From positions 1 through 52,658 of the IMG/VR virus record IMGVR_UViG_3300022866_000011: a stretch of 52,658 bases of DNA; one strand, given 5' to 3'. The position numbers were made by a program, and so were the translations under genes. Source of the DNA: a virus. A model generated the notes under the pieces. The model was not told the origin of the DNA, ran no database searches, and worked only from the letters and a program-made list of their open reading frames with translations. This document shows positions 14,372-23,338 of this stretch, piece after piece. How positions within the stretch are numbered: position 1 is the first letter of the stretch; each line of letters opens with the position of its first letter.

Positions 14372-14899
14372 TCAACATCCCCAGGTTGCGGTTGCCCTTT
14401 CGGTGGGCGTTAAAATGGCAATGTCAGAGTCTCCCGGCTCCCAGAAGTAAAGCCGCCGACTCCCGTTGATTGCCCAATTCAGAAGATGCTTGCCGGACCG
14501 CATGCCGTTAGCTCGGGAAGGGAGCGAATAGAAAATCGTTGGGCCAATTGCGAGACCACCAAGGGGGATGCCAAGCCGTACTGACTTCAACCAGTTTCCC
14601 GTTCTGGCGTGATTCATCAGCCCCACGCCGTGATCGTCGCAATCACCGGCTTCGTCATCGGCCGGGTTTGTCTTACCAGCCATCGTGTGCACAGGAACCC
14701 GAACGGACTTCCCCCCTCCAATTCGCCGATTGGTCGTCAATTCATCAGGTAGCGTATCCATCCAAGCAGTCTGAATCTTCCGCACCGTCGCAACGCTCAC
14801 CGTCTCGTAGTAAGCATCAAAAAACGTCCACCCCGGTGCCACACACGGCACTCCGCCCATGAGTAGGATCGATCTAAGTTCTGTTTGCGAGAGACGCAT
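14372..14899 (-). CDS. Transglutaminase-like / DCDD-type phage protein, 175 aa
   Basis: The layout is a helical N-terminus ending in LRSILLMGGVPCV, then DCDDHGVGLMNHA, a Gly-rich strand, GKHLLNWAINGSRRLYFWEPGDSDIAILTPTE. This matches a phage family with a DCDD-x-A motif, a downstream His/Asn (H-x-x-NW) and a final EP. It recalls transglutaminase-like cysteine peptidases with Cys-His-Asp. It sits at the head of the lysis cluster, so a wall-active or virion-associated peptidase is possible. I see no classical endolysin elsewhere. Confidence 0.45.
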   Translation of the reverse strand: MRLSQTELRSILLMGGVPCVAPGWTFFDAYYETVSVATVRKIQTAWMDTLPDELTTNRRIGGGKSVRVPVHTMAGKTNPADDEAGDCDDHGVGLMNHARTGNWLKSVRLGIPLGGLAIGPTIFYSLPSRANGMRSGKHLLNWAINGSRRLYFWEPGDSDIAILTPTERATATWGC

Positions 14900-14904
14900 G
14901 GAGG

Positions 14905-15462
14905 TTAGAGCCTCGCGGCCGCACGGAACAGCGTGTCGAGATCATCGGAGGAAAGAGAGAGCATCAACCCAAGTGCAACGATCGTCGGGTCTGCCCGTTC
15001 GTAGGTTTGGGGCGTCTCGATGGCAGTAAGGTAGGCGTCCTTGGTGTCCGCGTTCGTGATCGCGTTTACAGCGGTCAGGACTTCAGTGCGTGATAAACCA
15101 AACTCGGCCTTGAGTGCTCGCCAAAGTTGGTAGGGCGTCACGCTGGCGGGCACCGCTGCGGGAGGATCCGGGGCGAGGATGGCGGCTACGATCTCGGCAT
15201 CGGTGAGACCGGCAAATTCTCCGGTCTCAGCATCGGCAGTGAGCGGAGCAAATCGCGCAATATAGGTGCCGGAGCCAACGGCAAAACCATCGTCCCCAAC
15301 CCAACCGAAGAAGATAACCCCTGCGCCGGGATCGATAGACGTGACCCTAGCAGATGGACTCGGCGCATCACTGCCGAGCTCGACGATTCGCGATTGCGAT
15401 TGAGCGGAGAGGACAAGCGATAACGCCAGCCCAATGAGGATAAGATAAGTGATTCGCTTCAT
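14905..15462 (-). CDS. Exported tail-associated protein, 185 aa
   Basis: The N-terminus looks like a signal peptide (MKRITYLILIGLALSLVLSAQSQS). The C-terminal 75 residues (VTPYQLWRALKAEFGLSRTEVLTAV...LMLSLSSDDLDTLFRAA) have the helical pattern of small phage proteins encoded next to tail fibres. A signal peptide on a structural-region protein is unusual. It may be displayed in the periplasm or cut during assembly. It lies directly downstream of a fibre gene that also starts with a signal-like segment. Confidence 0.5.
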   Translation of the reverse strand: MKRITYLILIGLALSLVLSAQSQSRIVELGSDAPSPSARVTSIDPGAGVIFFGWVGDDGFAVGSGTYIARFAPLTADAETGEFAGLTDAEIVAAILAPDPPAAVPASVTPYQLWRALKAEFGLSRTEVLTAVNAITNADTKDAYLTAIETPQTYERADPTIVALGLMLSLSSDDLDTLFRAAARL

Positions 15463-15475
15463 GGTTGGTTAGGGG

Positions 15476-17227
15476 TTAGGGGGATCCCGCGGTGTTGCTG
15501 CCGTAGATGGTGACCTCGATGCTGCCGGTGTAATTGGCGGTATCGGGATCGATGAGGAGGTCGAGGTTGGTCGCGCCGGTGCCGCCGGGAACGCGGCTCG
15601 CGAAGTCGGCCTGCGTGTAGATCGTTTTCCCGGTCGAGTAGCTCGCCACGGTCTTGTATTGGTCGGCATCGGCGGAGGTGCCGATAGTCCAACCGTCGCC
15701 GGAGCTGGCGGCGTCGGGCACGAGCGAAATCATGGTCGGAACAAAGCCCGCCTCAAACGCTTTGCCGCCGGTGAGGGATTGCGCGGTGTGATTGGTGCCG
15801 TCCCATGATAGCGTGTGACTGATGACGACCTCAGAGACTCCGAGCGCGACCATCGGAGTGATACCCAGCAAGCGGCGGGACATGCGGCCTAGACGGTCAC
15901 CGGTAGCAAGGGCTGGCTGGTAGTATGGGTCGTCTATTAATCCCTCTTGCAAAAACACTACTTTATCAATTAACCAAACCGCGCTTGATGCCGCTCCAAA
16001 AACAGGGGCTGCATAGCCGGAGCTGCTAGTAATAATCCCAGACCACTCAAACTCAGTCCACCCGCTCGCGTCTCCAGATGCGACTGTTTTCAGGGATACG
16101 TAAGCGTTACCGAAATAGAGACTGCCCCCTGAAACGTGTTTTGCCGCAAAAGTAACTCTGCCATATTGACCGGGAGTCCATGGAGCCCCGAAGTTGTCGA
16201 GTCCGAAAGGCTCAGCCCTCAAATGGTTGTTCAGGGTTGAGGACAATGCACCCCCTCCGGTTAGCCTAAGAGAGTTAGCGCCAACGTAAGGATCGCTAGT
16301 TTCAGCTGATGTTGTGAGGTTCGCGCCGCCCCACCAATTGGCAAAAACGGAAGTCCCCTCGGAACCAGTCGTTTCAAATCCGCTATTCGCGATAGGATTT
16401 ACCGCACTACCCGCCTTAGTCGCCCACGTCGGCAGCTCGCCGGTGGTGCCCCACGTTGCGGACTCGGCGGTGCTAAGTGCGCCGATGATCGCTCGCACGT
16501 AGGGACTGCGACCTGCTGACCATTGATACCCCCATAGGTACTTGGTAGTTTCTAGAGCAGTTGGAATCCAGTTCGGAATTACTCCAGCGGTGCTGAGGGC
16601 AAAACTCCCTGTAACATCCACCCCATCGACCTCGATTCTGGGGCTCGTGGTGCTATTCCCTTCAGGGAAAACTATCGCCAATCGGAGTCCATTGCGACCC
16701 GAATAAGCCGTGCGGAAATCCGTGTAAATCAGGCGGCGATAATTACTTCCAGCTGCCCCATTTACTCGAATCTGCAGGCTTCCCCCGGTTGTAATATATG
16801 CGTATGAGGCATTGCTGGTCCCGCCCCCGGTCGAGAAGTTAGGAGAAGTAGAGTCTCCGATGTAAATGACGCCAGAATTTAAAGATGGGTCAGATGTGCC
16901 TACGTCTATGACCGCGAGAAATGACATTGGTAAACCAGCCACGTCCCCAATCGCACCCGGCGTTAGGATCTCGCCACGGTTCGCCGTCGCCCCGTCGCTG
17001 ATGCCGTAGCCTGCCATTTGCCGGGCGGCGAATTGCGACGACACACTGCCAACATCGAGGCCATTGACCGTCAGAGTCCCATCGACCGTCAGAGCCCGTC
17101 CTTCAGGGATTACCAAATCCTCTGTAATTTCATCATTGCCCGGACTCTTCTTGACCGTCTCCACTTGACCGAAGAGCAGTCCGGCTAAGAGTGCCCAAAG
17201 CACCAAATATTGTGTAATGATTTTCAT
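15476..17227 (-). CDS. Tail-fibre/spike-like protein with signal peptide, 583 aa
   Basis: The start is set at ATG 17227, preceded by a GGAAAGGG ribosome site; this gives MKIITQYLVLWALLAGLLFGQ, a clear signal-like segment. Next come a short repeat typical of fibre stems (GRALTVDGTLTVNGLDVGSV), a Gly/Ser-rich beta domain resembling a LamG-type lectin fold (about 100-270), and a carbohydrate-binding-like domain beginning NSGFETTGSEG (about 290-430). A C-terminal beta domain ends the protein. It probably binds host surface sugars. The fold assignments are by pattern only. Confidence 0.6.
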   Translation of the reverse strand: MKIITQYLVLWALLAGLLFGQVETVKKSPGNDEITEDLVIPEGRALTVDGTLTVNGLDVGSVSSQFAARQMAGYGISDGATANRGEILTPGAIGDVAGLPMSFLAVIDVGTSDPSLNSGVIYIGDSTSPNFSTGGGTSNASYAYITTGGSLQIRVNGAAGSNYRRLIYTDFRTAYSGRNGLRLAIVFPEGNSTTSPRIEVDGVDVTGSFALSTAGVIPNWIPTALETTKYLWGYQWSAGRSPYVRAIIGALSTAESATWGTTGELPTWATKAGSAVNPIANSGFETTGSEGTSVFANWWGGANLTTSAETSDPYVGANSLRLTGGGALSSTLNNHLRAEPFGLDNFGAPWTPGQYGRVTFAAKHVSGGSLYFGNAYVSLKTVASGDASGWTEFEWSGIITSSSGYAAPVFGAASSAVWLIDKVVFLQEGLIDDPYYQPALATGDRLGRMSRRLLGITPMVALGVSEVVISHTLSWDGTNHTAQSLTGGKAFEAGFVPTMISLVPDAASSGDGWTIGTSADADQYKTVASYSTGKTIYTQADFASRVPGGTGATNLDLLIDPDTANYTGSIEVTIYGSNTAGSP

Positions 17228-17246
17228 AATAGTGTTTCCCTTTCCG

Positions 17247-17603
17247 TTAGCTGACCTGGAGCCAGACAAACTCATTCGTAGTCGTTGCATAGTCGTCTGG
17301 ACGAATAATACCGCCTGCGACATTCTCTGCGGAATCGTCATCCGTTAGCTTCCAAGACGACAGCACAAAGTTTTGAACCACGAACCGAACAGAGTTCTCA
17401 GCAATCGCGCCTCCAGCAGTTGCCAGTCCATCTAGGGAGCCAGCTTCTCCGCCAGTTAAATCAGAAAGCGCAGCGCTCATGGCCCCGAAATCATCGGGAG
17501 CAATAGGGTCGCTGCCACCTGATGCATGCGTCGAAGCATGAGCTGCAGGGGCACCTCCTGAGCTAATCCCCGGTGAATATCCTAATCCTCCTTGTGATCT
17601 CAT
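17247..17603 (-). CDS. Short tail-fibre protein, 118 aa
   Basis: The segment AAHASTHASGGSDPIAPDDFGA is a well-known phage tail-fibre motif (H-x-STHA-x-GGSDP), found where fibre pieces join. The remaining sequence is beta-rich. It lies upstream of the larger fibre-like gene and is probably a fibre connector or small fibre subunit. Confidence 0.7.
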   Translation of the reverse strand: MRSQGGLGYSPGISSGGAPAAHASTHASGGSDPIAPDDFGAMSAALSDLTGGEAGSLDGLATAGGAIAENSVRFVVQNFVLSSWKLTDDDSAENVAGGIIRPDDYATTTNEFVWLQVS

Positions 17604-17621
17604 TTTATGGGTCTCCTTTTT

Positions 17622-17915
17622 TTAGTTGGTGAATCGAAGGTGGACGAAGCTAACGAACACCTGAGCATTATCGCCGTCAGTGCGTCGCACCGCTACCTCC
17701 GAAAGATTAGCGGAAAGTCCGAGCACCAATCCGGCTCCATTTGGTATCGGAACAGCGATTTCGCTATTGGCCGTCTTCACGTCAATCTCGGTGCCGGACC
17801 GGTTAATGATTTGAACCTCGTGCGCAAGAGCGTCCCCGAGATTAATGTAAGCATCACCAGTAGTAGTAGTCAGAACGCGACCGGTCGTTGAAATGTGTGG
17901 AATTGCGGATTTCAT
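17622..17915 (-). CDS. Small virion-region protein, 97 aa
   Basis: This is a beta-rich 97-residue protein without signal or membrane segments (VQIINRSGTEIDVKTANSEIAVPIPNGAGLVL...). Its composition and position suggest a small decoration or fibre-base protein. No family is recognised. Confidence 0.55.
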   Translation of the reverse strand: MKSAIPHISTTGRVLTTTTGDAYINLGDALAHEVQIINRSGTEIDVKTANSEIAVPIPNGAGLVLGLSANLSEVAVRRTDGDNAQVFVSFVHLRFTN

Positions 17916-17960
17916 GATTTATTATATTACTGGTAAAACTGAGGCGCTCCTAGTATTTAA

Positions 17961-18473
17961 TTAAAACGACCTGATGGAAACGTTAGTTGCGCTTGTGCGG
18001 ACAATACTAATACGAATCGCATGTAATTCACGAAAGTTAATATCATACTGCTGAGTGACTCCAGTCCCTCCCGAAAGGCCAACTGAACGGTCTGAGCTTT
18101 TATTAACAAGGAGACAATCAATACTCTGGTAATCTGCAGTCAAACCCAAGCCGGCGATCAGATTCACGGCACTATCAGTCGTGTCCGCTCGATTTGATCC
18201 GTTCGGATCACGCTCAATGACTCCGGTGGCAAAATTAGCTGCGGAATACACTGCATTCCCTTCCGTAGAAATGACAGCAGCAGCAGCCCGAGGAGATACC
18301 TTTAACCGGCCCGTCTCAATGGTGTCGATCCGCTCATTATGATTAAAAAGCACCTGAGCAGCGCAAATCTCGAAGGTATTAAAAACTTTGCTCACCGAAA
18401 AAACCAACGAGCTCAGGAGGTGTTGCAAGTTGCGGAGGGGCGTGCGGGAGGAATTAAACGGAGATGTGCTCAT
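17961..18473 (-). CDS. Hypothetical virion-region protein, 170 aa
   Basis: An N-terminal helical region (RNLQHLLSSLVFSVSKVFNTF) is followed by a beta-rich part. It lies between the adaptor-like genes and the small fibre genes in the head-tail order, so a minor tail protein is likely. No family is recognised. Confidence 0.55.
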   Translation of the reverse strand: MSTSPFNSSRTPLRNLQHLLSSLVFSVSKVFNTFEICAAQVLFNHNERIDTIETGRLKVSPRAAAAVISTEGNAVYSAANFATGVIERDPNGSNRADTTDSAVNLIAGLGLTADYQSIDCLLVNKSSDRSVGLSGGTGVTQQYDINFRELHAIRISIVRTSATNVSIRSF

Positions 18474-18493
18474 GATGTAATGATTTTAGTAAA

Positions 18494-19369
18494 TTAAAAA
18501 TAGGCAGGCGTTCCCACCCGGGATATTTGGAGATGCATGTGAGGAGGGAGGCGGCTGGGAATACTTCGACCAGCCAGAGCGTCGCTCTCTGCCTTCGCAG
18601 GCGTCACCGCGTCCCAGCCCTTAAGACCCGACATGTGAGCGCCCACGATTTGGATAAACGCCTCAACGCAAGAATCAGGAATCGGCAAAACTCCATTTGC
18701 GGCAATATCGGCAAAAAGAGCACGACGCGGAAGATAGGATGCACGCACCCTAATCCGGTAGGCCCGATCGGGAACTGGCAGCAGGCGGATCGCGATCATG
18801 GGATCCAACCCTTGGCTGGTTCCCTGCTGCTCGATCCAGTAATAACGAGGACGCCCGACACTCGCCGTCACTCCCGCAATTTCCTGTTTATCAATCTGGC
18901 TCTGTTGCAAAAGCCGAAGCGGATGAGCTTGCGCCCCATCTAAGAGCACCGGGTCCGAGACCAGCCGCACAAAGGGGTAGTCGTCGCCAAAAATGAAATC
19001 GTGATAAAGTATCCCGGCCTCGGCCCCTGTCGCCCCAAGCCAAACGTCGCGAAACGCATTGATCGCCGCCACCCGGTGCCAAAGCGGATCCGCACTCGAA
19101 ACAAAAGTCTTCCCAATGTCGGCAGTAGCAAAATCGTCCGCCGTCAATGTAGCAGATCCCTCTGTCGCATTCACCGTTTGATTGGCCGGCGCTTCCACTG
19201 AGAGCGACAATGGCTTGATCTTGTAACCCTCCGGCAGCAGCGAATACAGCTCCTGCATCCCCGCGTTCAGCCCTTCGAGAGCCTCCTGCGTCTCAGCCGC
19301 TGATAACGCCGAATATGCCCGAGATGAATACCGACGTGAGATACGTGAAAGTGCCTCAACAATAGTCAT
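18494..19369 (-). CDS. Head-tail adaptor-like protein, 291 aa
   Basis: The protein opens with a helical segment (TIVEALSRISRRYSSRAYSALSAAETQEALEGLNAGMQELYSLLPEGYK), a beta middle, and a C-terminal helix (VEAFIQIVGAHMSGLKGWD). This helix-beta-helix layout is common to head-tail connector and tube A-type proteins of podovirus-like phages. It overlaps the other adaptor-like gene by four bases. Assignment rests on layout and position. Confidence 0.5.
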   Translation of the reverse strand: MTIVEALSRISRRYSSRAYSALSAAETQEALEGLNAGMQELYSLLPEGYKIKPLSLSVEAPANQTVNATEGSATLTADDFATADIGKTFVSSADPLWHRVAAINAFRDVWLGATGAEAGILYHDFIFGDDYPFVRLVSDPVLLDGAQAHPLRLLQQSQIDKQEIAGVTASVGRPRYYWIEQQGTSQGLDPMIAIRLLPVPDRAYRIRVRASYLPRRALFADIAANGVLPIPDSCVEAFIQIVGAHMSGLKGWDAVTPAKAESDALAGRSIPSRLPPHMHLQISRVGTPAYF

Positions 19370-20070
19370 CGTTTAGCCTCCCTCTTCAAAGGTTTCTCTG
19401 GATCCGCAATCCCCAAGATCGCCATCGCCTGATCTGCATCAGCCTGAATCCGCACCTCAAGCTCCTCGCGGCTAAAATAGGACGAGCGAGTGATCGCCAG
19501 CCGCACCAATGGCAGCAAAAGAGACTCCACGTAGCCATCAGCAACCTGCACCGCATCGGTAGAGGTTAAATCAGCCGTCACGTAGACAGTAGGCTCAAGT
19601 ATTCCGTCCACTATCACCGGCGAATGATTCGTAACCGCGCCAGAATCTGGCGTAGGAACGATCGACAGGATAATGTCATGCACGTCGTCGCCGGTCTGCC
19701 GCAAATCGTCCACAAAGTAGGCAATCGGCGCTGCGTTAGAAAGGGTCCGAACAGTTTGACCAAGGTAGATCAGACCAAACTCCTCCATCTCGCCCCGCGT
19801 ATCAATCCGCCGCAAAGGGACACCCGCAGCAGAGATAACCGGACCAATCAGCGACTGCACCGAATCCTCCATCGTGTAGGTCCCCGTTCCCTCGATCAGC
19901 GTAACCGGAATGCGCTGCCGGGTAAAATACTCCGTGCCGGAGCGCCACAGCATCTGCTGCCCCCAGTTGATCGCCTGCAGCACATCCTGTAAAACATCCG
20001 CAGAGGCATCAGCATAAACGATTCCCAACTTACCCAGCGCATCATCGCGCAATTCAACCACGGTCATCAT
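19366..20070 (-). CDS. Head-tail adaptor-like protein, 234 aa
   Basis: An N-terminal helix pair (MTVVELRDDALGKLGIVYADASADVLQDVLQAINWGQQMLW) leads to a beta domain (FTRQRIPVTLIEGTGTYTMEDSVQSL) and a C-terminal helix (VESLLLPLVRLAITRSSYFSREELEVRIQADADQAMAIL). This is typical of small tube or adaptor proteins next to the portal ring. A good ribosome site (GGAGG) precedes the doubled ATG. It forms a pair with the downstream gene. Confidence 0.55.
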   Translation of the reverse strand: MMTVVELRDDALGKLGIVYADASADVLQDVLQAINWGQQMLWRSGTEYFTRQRIPVTLIEGTGTYTMEDSVQSLIGPVISAAGVPLRRIDTRGEMEEFGLIYLGQTVRTLSNAAPIAYFVDDLRQTGDDVHDIILSIVPTPDSGAVTNHSPVIVDGILEPTVYVTADLTSTDAVQVADGYVESLLLPLVRLAITRSSYFSREELEVRIQADADQAMAILGIADPEKPLKREAKR

Positions 20071-20474
20071 TTGGACGATCCTCCCCGCTTCTTCTTTTTC
20101 CGTGCTGGAGCGGGAACTACTGGAGTCAATATGGAGTCCATCGCCGCATGCTCCGACACAAGCGTTGCCAGGTTCTCCGCCAAAGCTCCGGCCTTATTGT
20201 AACCCTTCCACTTCTTCAGCGATCCCTCCAACTGTGAAACCGTATCCTGAGCCGCGCTCGTTGCGGCCACCTCTTGCGCCTCCTCGACCACCAAGGCAAA
20301 CGGAGCCAGGTCCGAGTTGTTCGTGATCACAGCCTGTGACTCCCGATTAAACTCCTCCACTCCCAACTCCCGCCCCTGCCAAATATGGACATCCCTCACC
20401 GCATCATATCGAAACGACCGCACCGAATGTCCGTGCAGGTTCAACTTCTTACGAATGCAGATAATCAATTTCAT
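20067..20474 (-). CDS. Hypothetical head-region protein, 135 aa
   Basis: This basic protein (many Lys/Arg, tail KKKKRGGSSK) has an N-terminal strand-rich segment and a helical C-terminal half. It is encoded just after the capsid gene and a hairpin. It could be a small head-completion or decoration protein. No family is recognised. Confidence 0.5.
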   Translation of the reverse strand: MKLIICIRKKLNLHGHSVRSFRYDAVRDVHIWQGRELGVEEFNRESQAVITNNSDLAPFALVVEEAQEVAATSAAQDTVSQLEGSLKKWKGYNKAGALAENLATLVSEHAAMDSILTPVVPAPARKKKKRGGSSK

Positions 20475-20487
20475 TGTTCACCCAGAA

Positions 20488-20517
20488 AGCCGGCCTCGGG
20501 ATTAACCAAGACCGGCT
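20488..20517 (-). terminator. Strong hairpin after the capsid gene
   Basis: On the minus strand a 12-bp stem (AGCCGGTCTTGG with its complement, two G-T pairs, about 5-6-base loop) lies between the capsid stop (20539) and the next start (20474). It is followed by TTTC only, so it is probably a partial terminator or RNA-stability hairpin that lowers expression of downstream genes relative to the capsid. Confidence 0.65.
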
Positions 20518-20538
20518 GAAACTAGCAGAGGCTTAACC

Positions 20539-22020
20539 TCAAGTGACCGTCGGAAGACCGAGACCCGCGTAGTTCAACGCGTGGCGAACCCGGATATAAC
20601 CCGGAATCCGACCCAGCGTGTCCTTGCGCAACGCCTGCCCAAAGACCGAGCTGATGTAGCGATAATGAACAAAATCGCCGTTCTTCGACTCGCTGGAGCG
20701 TTTGTTCCGATACTTACCGTAACCACGCAGGGCTGCATTAGCCCCCATGATTACCGTATCACCGATAGGAACACCCTTTGCATTACAAGGGATGATCGTC
20801 GCACCAACCTCATGGACATCGGTGTGCTTGCCATTCCACACGCCGGCGTTCCAATCGACCTCACCAACGGTATCATTTCGGATACCCGCAGTGGCAGAAC
20901 CGAGACGCTTCGACACCGTAATCTTGTTGCCGTTGTTACCCACGGTGAATGCATACATGCCGACCTTGCCATCTTGGTCTGAGCCAGAACCGCGAGGATT
21001 CACAATGAGGAAGTACTTCTCAACCGTGCTGGCCGTAAGCAAATCACCAGCCATCATCTCGAAGTCATGACCCTCAAAATACTTAAAGTAGAGAGGCGTA
21101 GTCAGCGCACCGTAGGTGATATTACCACCGCCCTTGACGTCAAAAGCCTCCGTGCCAGCCGTAATAGCAGCACCGAGAAACGCCTTGGGATTCCAAGGGG
21201 AACCCACAGCGCCAGCGCCATCGTGATCGATCGGATTGAACCGCTTGATGCGATTACCACGAACGTCCACGAAGCCACCATCGAAGACCGCATTGCTGTC
21301 ACCACGGACACCGGCCTCGCGCAGAACCTGCTTGAAATCAGCATCGACCTCGAGACTGAACAACCCAGGAGTCGTGCCAGCCACGATGTAACGATAGATC
21401 GCGTTGCGACCCTTATCGTAACCCATGAGAGCCGGACGACCGCCCATCGGTTGGAGTTGCGCCTGAGCCGAGACAATCTCGTCCCAGTTTAGGCCATCGG
21501 CAGACACGATCTCAGCCTCCGCCATTCGTCCGCCACCGAATACCAAATTCGGCGAGAGACCACGCTCGCGAAAGAGCATCATCATCCGGGCGGACTTTTC
21601 ACGGCCCATCCATCTGCCCAACTCAGCAGCCTGACCGCCACGCAGCTCGCCGCGCATGCCCATGACTTCCTCGGTCCGCTCAGTCATCGACGTAGCGTTA
21701 CGTAAAAAATCCACAGACAGCGTGTAGCTGTTGATGCGATCAACCTCGTAGTCGGAAGTCTCTTCGAAAAGAGCGTCGCCACTTTTGCCCTCGCCGTAAT
21801 AACCGGCGCGATTGGTGATGGTCATCGTCTGACCGGCACCCTTAGATGTGTCGTTTTTGATGAGGACGGGGGAGCCTTTGCCCTTACCCTCGAACTGATC
21901 GAAGAAATCCTCGGTCTGTTCGAACATATCCACGGTTTTCTGCCAAAGCTTCCGCACTGAACCGTCGTCCATTGTCGAAAGCGCGTCCCCAGTGTTGGGG
22001 GATACTTCACTATAAGCCAT
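20539..22020 (-). CDS. Major capsid protein, N4-gp56/DUF4043-like, 493 aa
   Basis: The N-terminal third (VRKLWQKTVDMFEQTEDFFDQFEGKGKGSPV..., then GQTMTITNRAGYYGEGKSGDALFEE, SYTLSVDFLRNATSMTERTEEV) follows the pattern of the N4-gp56-type major capsid family. Members have the HK97 fold and form the head shell. The length is a little above the family norm. A strong ribosome site (AAGGAGAT) precedes the start, fitting high expression. The acidic scaffold-like gene lies just upstream, as usual. Confidence 0.8.
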   Translation of the reverse strand: MAYSEVSPNTGDALSTMDDGSVRKLWQKTVDMFEQTEDFFDQFEGKGKGSPVLIKNDTSKGAGQTMTITNRAGYYGEGKSGDALFEETSDYEVDRINSYTLSVDFLRNATSMTERTEEVMGMRGELRGGQAAELGRWMGREKSARMMMLFRERGLSPNLVFGGGRMAEAEIVSADGLNWDEIVSAQAQLQPMGGRPALMGYDKGRNAIYRYIVAGTTPGLFSLEVDADFKQVLREAGVRGDSNAVFDGGFVDVRGNRIKRFNPIDHDGAGAVGSPWNPKAFLGAAITAGTEAFDVKGGGNITYGALTTPLYFKYFEGHDFEMMAGDLLTASTVEKYFLIVNPRGSGSDQDGKVGMYAFTVGNNGNKITVSKRLGSATAGIRNDTVGEVDWNAGVWNGKHTDVHEVGATIIPCNAKGVPIGDTVIMGANAALRGYGKYRNKRSSESKNGDFVHYRYISSVFGQALRKDTLGRIPGYIRVRHALNYAGLGLPTVT

Positions 22021-22036
22021 TTTTCTGATCTCCTTA

Positions 22037-22077
22037 AGTTAACTGCCGGAGTCAGCCTACTGATTAACTGGATCCGG
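22037..22077 (-). repeat. Possible pseudoknot between scaffold and capsid genes
   Basis: In the 61-base gap, AGTTAA (within 22037-22044) can pair with TTAACT (22064-22069), and CCGGA (22046-22050) with TCCGG (22073-22077). The two stems interlock in the order of an H-type pseudoknot on the minus-strand transcript. The stems are short, so chance is possible. Confidence 0.25.
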
Positions 22078-22081
22078 GGGA

Positions 22082-23263
22082 TTACCCCGTATCGATGCTG
22101 ATACCCAATGCCTCCATAGCTCGCGCTAGGTCGGCAGGGCTCTTGATCGAATCCAGCGTCTGAGTAAGCTGATCCTTCCCATTAGATTGTGTGCTCGTCC
22201 GGGAACTTCCCGACGCGAGCTGAACTTTTTGGGCGGACTCAACTGGGGCGGATTTTTTGGCTTCTTTAGAAGGCGCTGCGGTCTTTTTGGACTTAGGCGC
22301 AATGCGCAACTCGGATGCCACCATTTGCGCGAGCTTCAGCGGCTTGTCAGGATCATTGAACAGCGGGTCGCCGTTCTCCTTCAAAGTCGCATCAATCTCA
22401 CGCAAACGAACCATCGCTGCGCTCTTGGAATCTTTCAGAAAATCGTATAGCCCGTGGGCTTTTGCCGTAGCCGCATCAAACGACTCATCGTAAAGACGAG
22501 TCTCCGCCGACTGCTTCTGTGACGCTTTACCGTGCTCTTCTCGATCGATCACTATCAAGTGATCCCGCAGGTCGTCGATCTCTTGGTCTAGGCGGTCCGC
22601 CTTAGCCAAATCCAACTCCTCGGTCATCGCTTTGCTCCTTTCAGTACGCAGCTCCTTGATTTTGAGACGTGTGGCATCTGTGGTCGAGGGTAGGCCATCC
22701 GCCCGCTCTTCCTCCGTATCCTCGGCCTTCGAATCTTCGGTATTGCTACCTGAAGTTTCACGCCGCGCACGTTCGAGACACTCGTCAAGAGACATATCGC
22801 GATTGAACTTCTTCAGCTCAAGCGCTCGCTCCTCTACTGCATCACTCCCTCGGATCCTGAACTGCTTACGATGTGCGGAGGCGTCGCCTTCCGTTTCGTC
22901 TTCGTCTTCGTCTTCCTCGGGTTTCTCGGCACTATCGGAACCTTCCGGCTCCTCATCTTCCTTTTCTTCTAATTTTGCCGCCCCTTCGTTGGTTTCCGTT
23001 TCTTCCAATTGCTCGGTTTCTTCGGTCTCCTCCGTTTCAATAACATCAGTCGGCTTTTCTTTCGCTTCCCCCTGGGGGACTTCAATCCCTCCAGAATTCA
23101 CGTCATCAAGCAAACTAAGGATATCGGCGGGGTTTTCCGCTGAGTCGAGTCGCGACGTAAAGTCGTTACCCTGTGCAACCTCTACCACCGTCGCCGCTGT
23201 ATTATCATCGGTGCCGGTGTCTGTTTCGGGATCGGCGACAGCCTGATCTGAAGAAATTGCCAT
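22082..23263 (-). CDS. Scaffolding-like protein, 393 aa
   Basis: A very acidic N-terminal half (long Glu/Asp stretches around residues 70-130) precedes a charged helical C-terminal half (TRLKIKELRTERSKAMTEELDLAKADRLDQEIDDLRDHL). This composition, together with its place directly upstream of the capsid gene, is typical of internal scaffolding proteins. It probably guides capsid assembly and leaves the head or is cleaved. A 17-bp dyad lies 39 bases upstream of its start. Confidence 0.65.
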   Translation of the reverse strand: MAISSDQAVADPETDTGTDDNTAATVVEVAQGNDFTSRLDSAENPADILSLLDDVNSGGIEVPQGEAKEKPTDVIETEETEETEQLEETETNEGAAKLEEKEDEEPEGSDSAEKPEEDEDEDETEGDASAHRKQFRIRGSDAVEERALELKKFNRDMSLDECLERARRETSGSNTEDSKAEDTEEERADGLPSTTDATRLKIKELRTERSKAMTEELDLAKADRLDQEIDDLRDHLIVIDREEHGKASQKQSAETRLYDESFDAATAKAHGLYDFLKDSKSAAMVRLREIDATLKENGDPLFNDPDKPLKLAQMVASELRIAPKSKKTAAPSKEAKKSAPVESAQKVQLASGSSRTSTQSNGKDQLTQTLDSIKSPADLARAMEALGISIDTG

Positions 23264-23301
23264 AGATTACTCGATATTCCTAAAGATGCCTGATCGTCAA
23301 C

Positions 23302-23318
23302 GTTGATTTTTGTTCAAC
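23302..23318. promoter_or_regulatory. 17-bp dyad, site C: GTTGATTTTTGTTCAAC
   Basis: GTTGA and TCAAC face each other across seven bases. Immediately upstream, a further TCAAC makes the perfect palindrome TCAACGTTGA (23297-23306), so three half-sites are stacked. It sits between the divergent scaffold gene (start 23263) and tail gene (start 23339), a natural place for an operator controlling both. Confidence 0.6.
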
Positions 23319-23338
23319 TTTCTATCACAACGGTTCAC

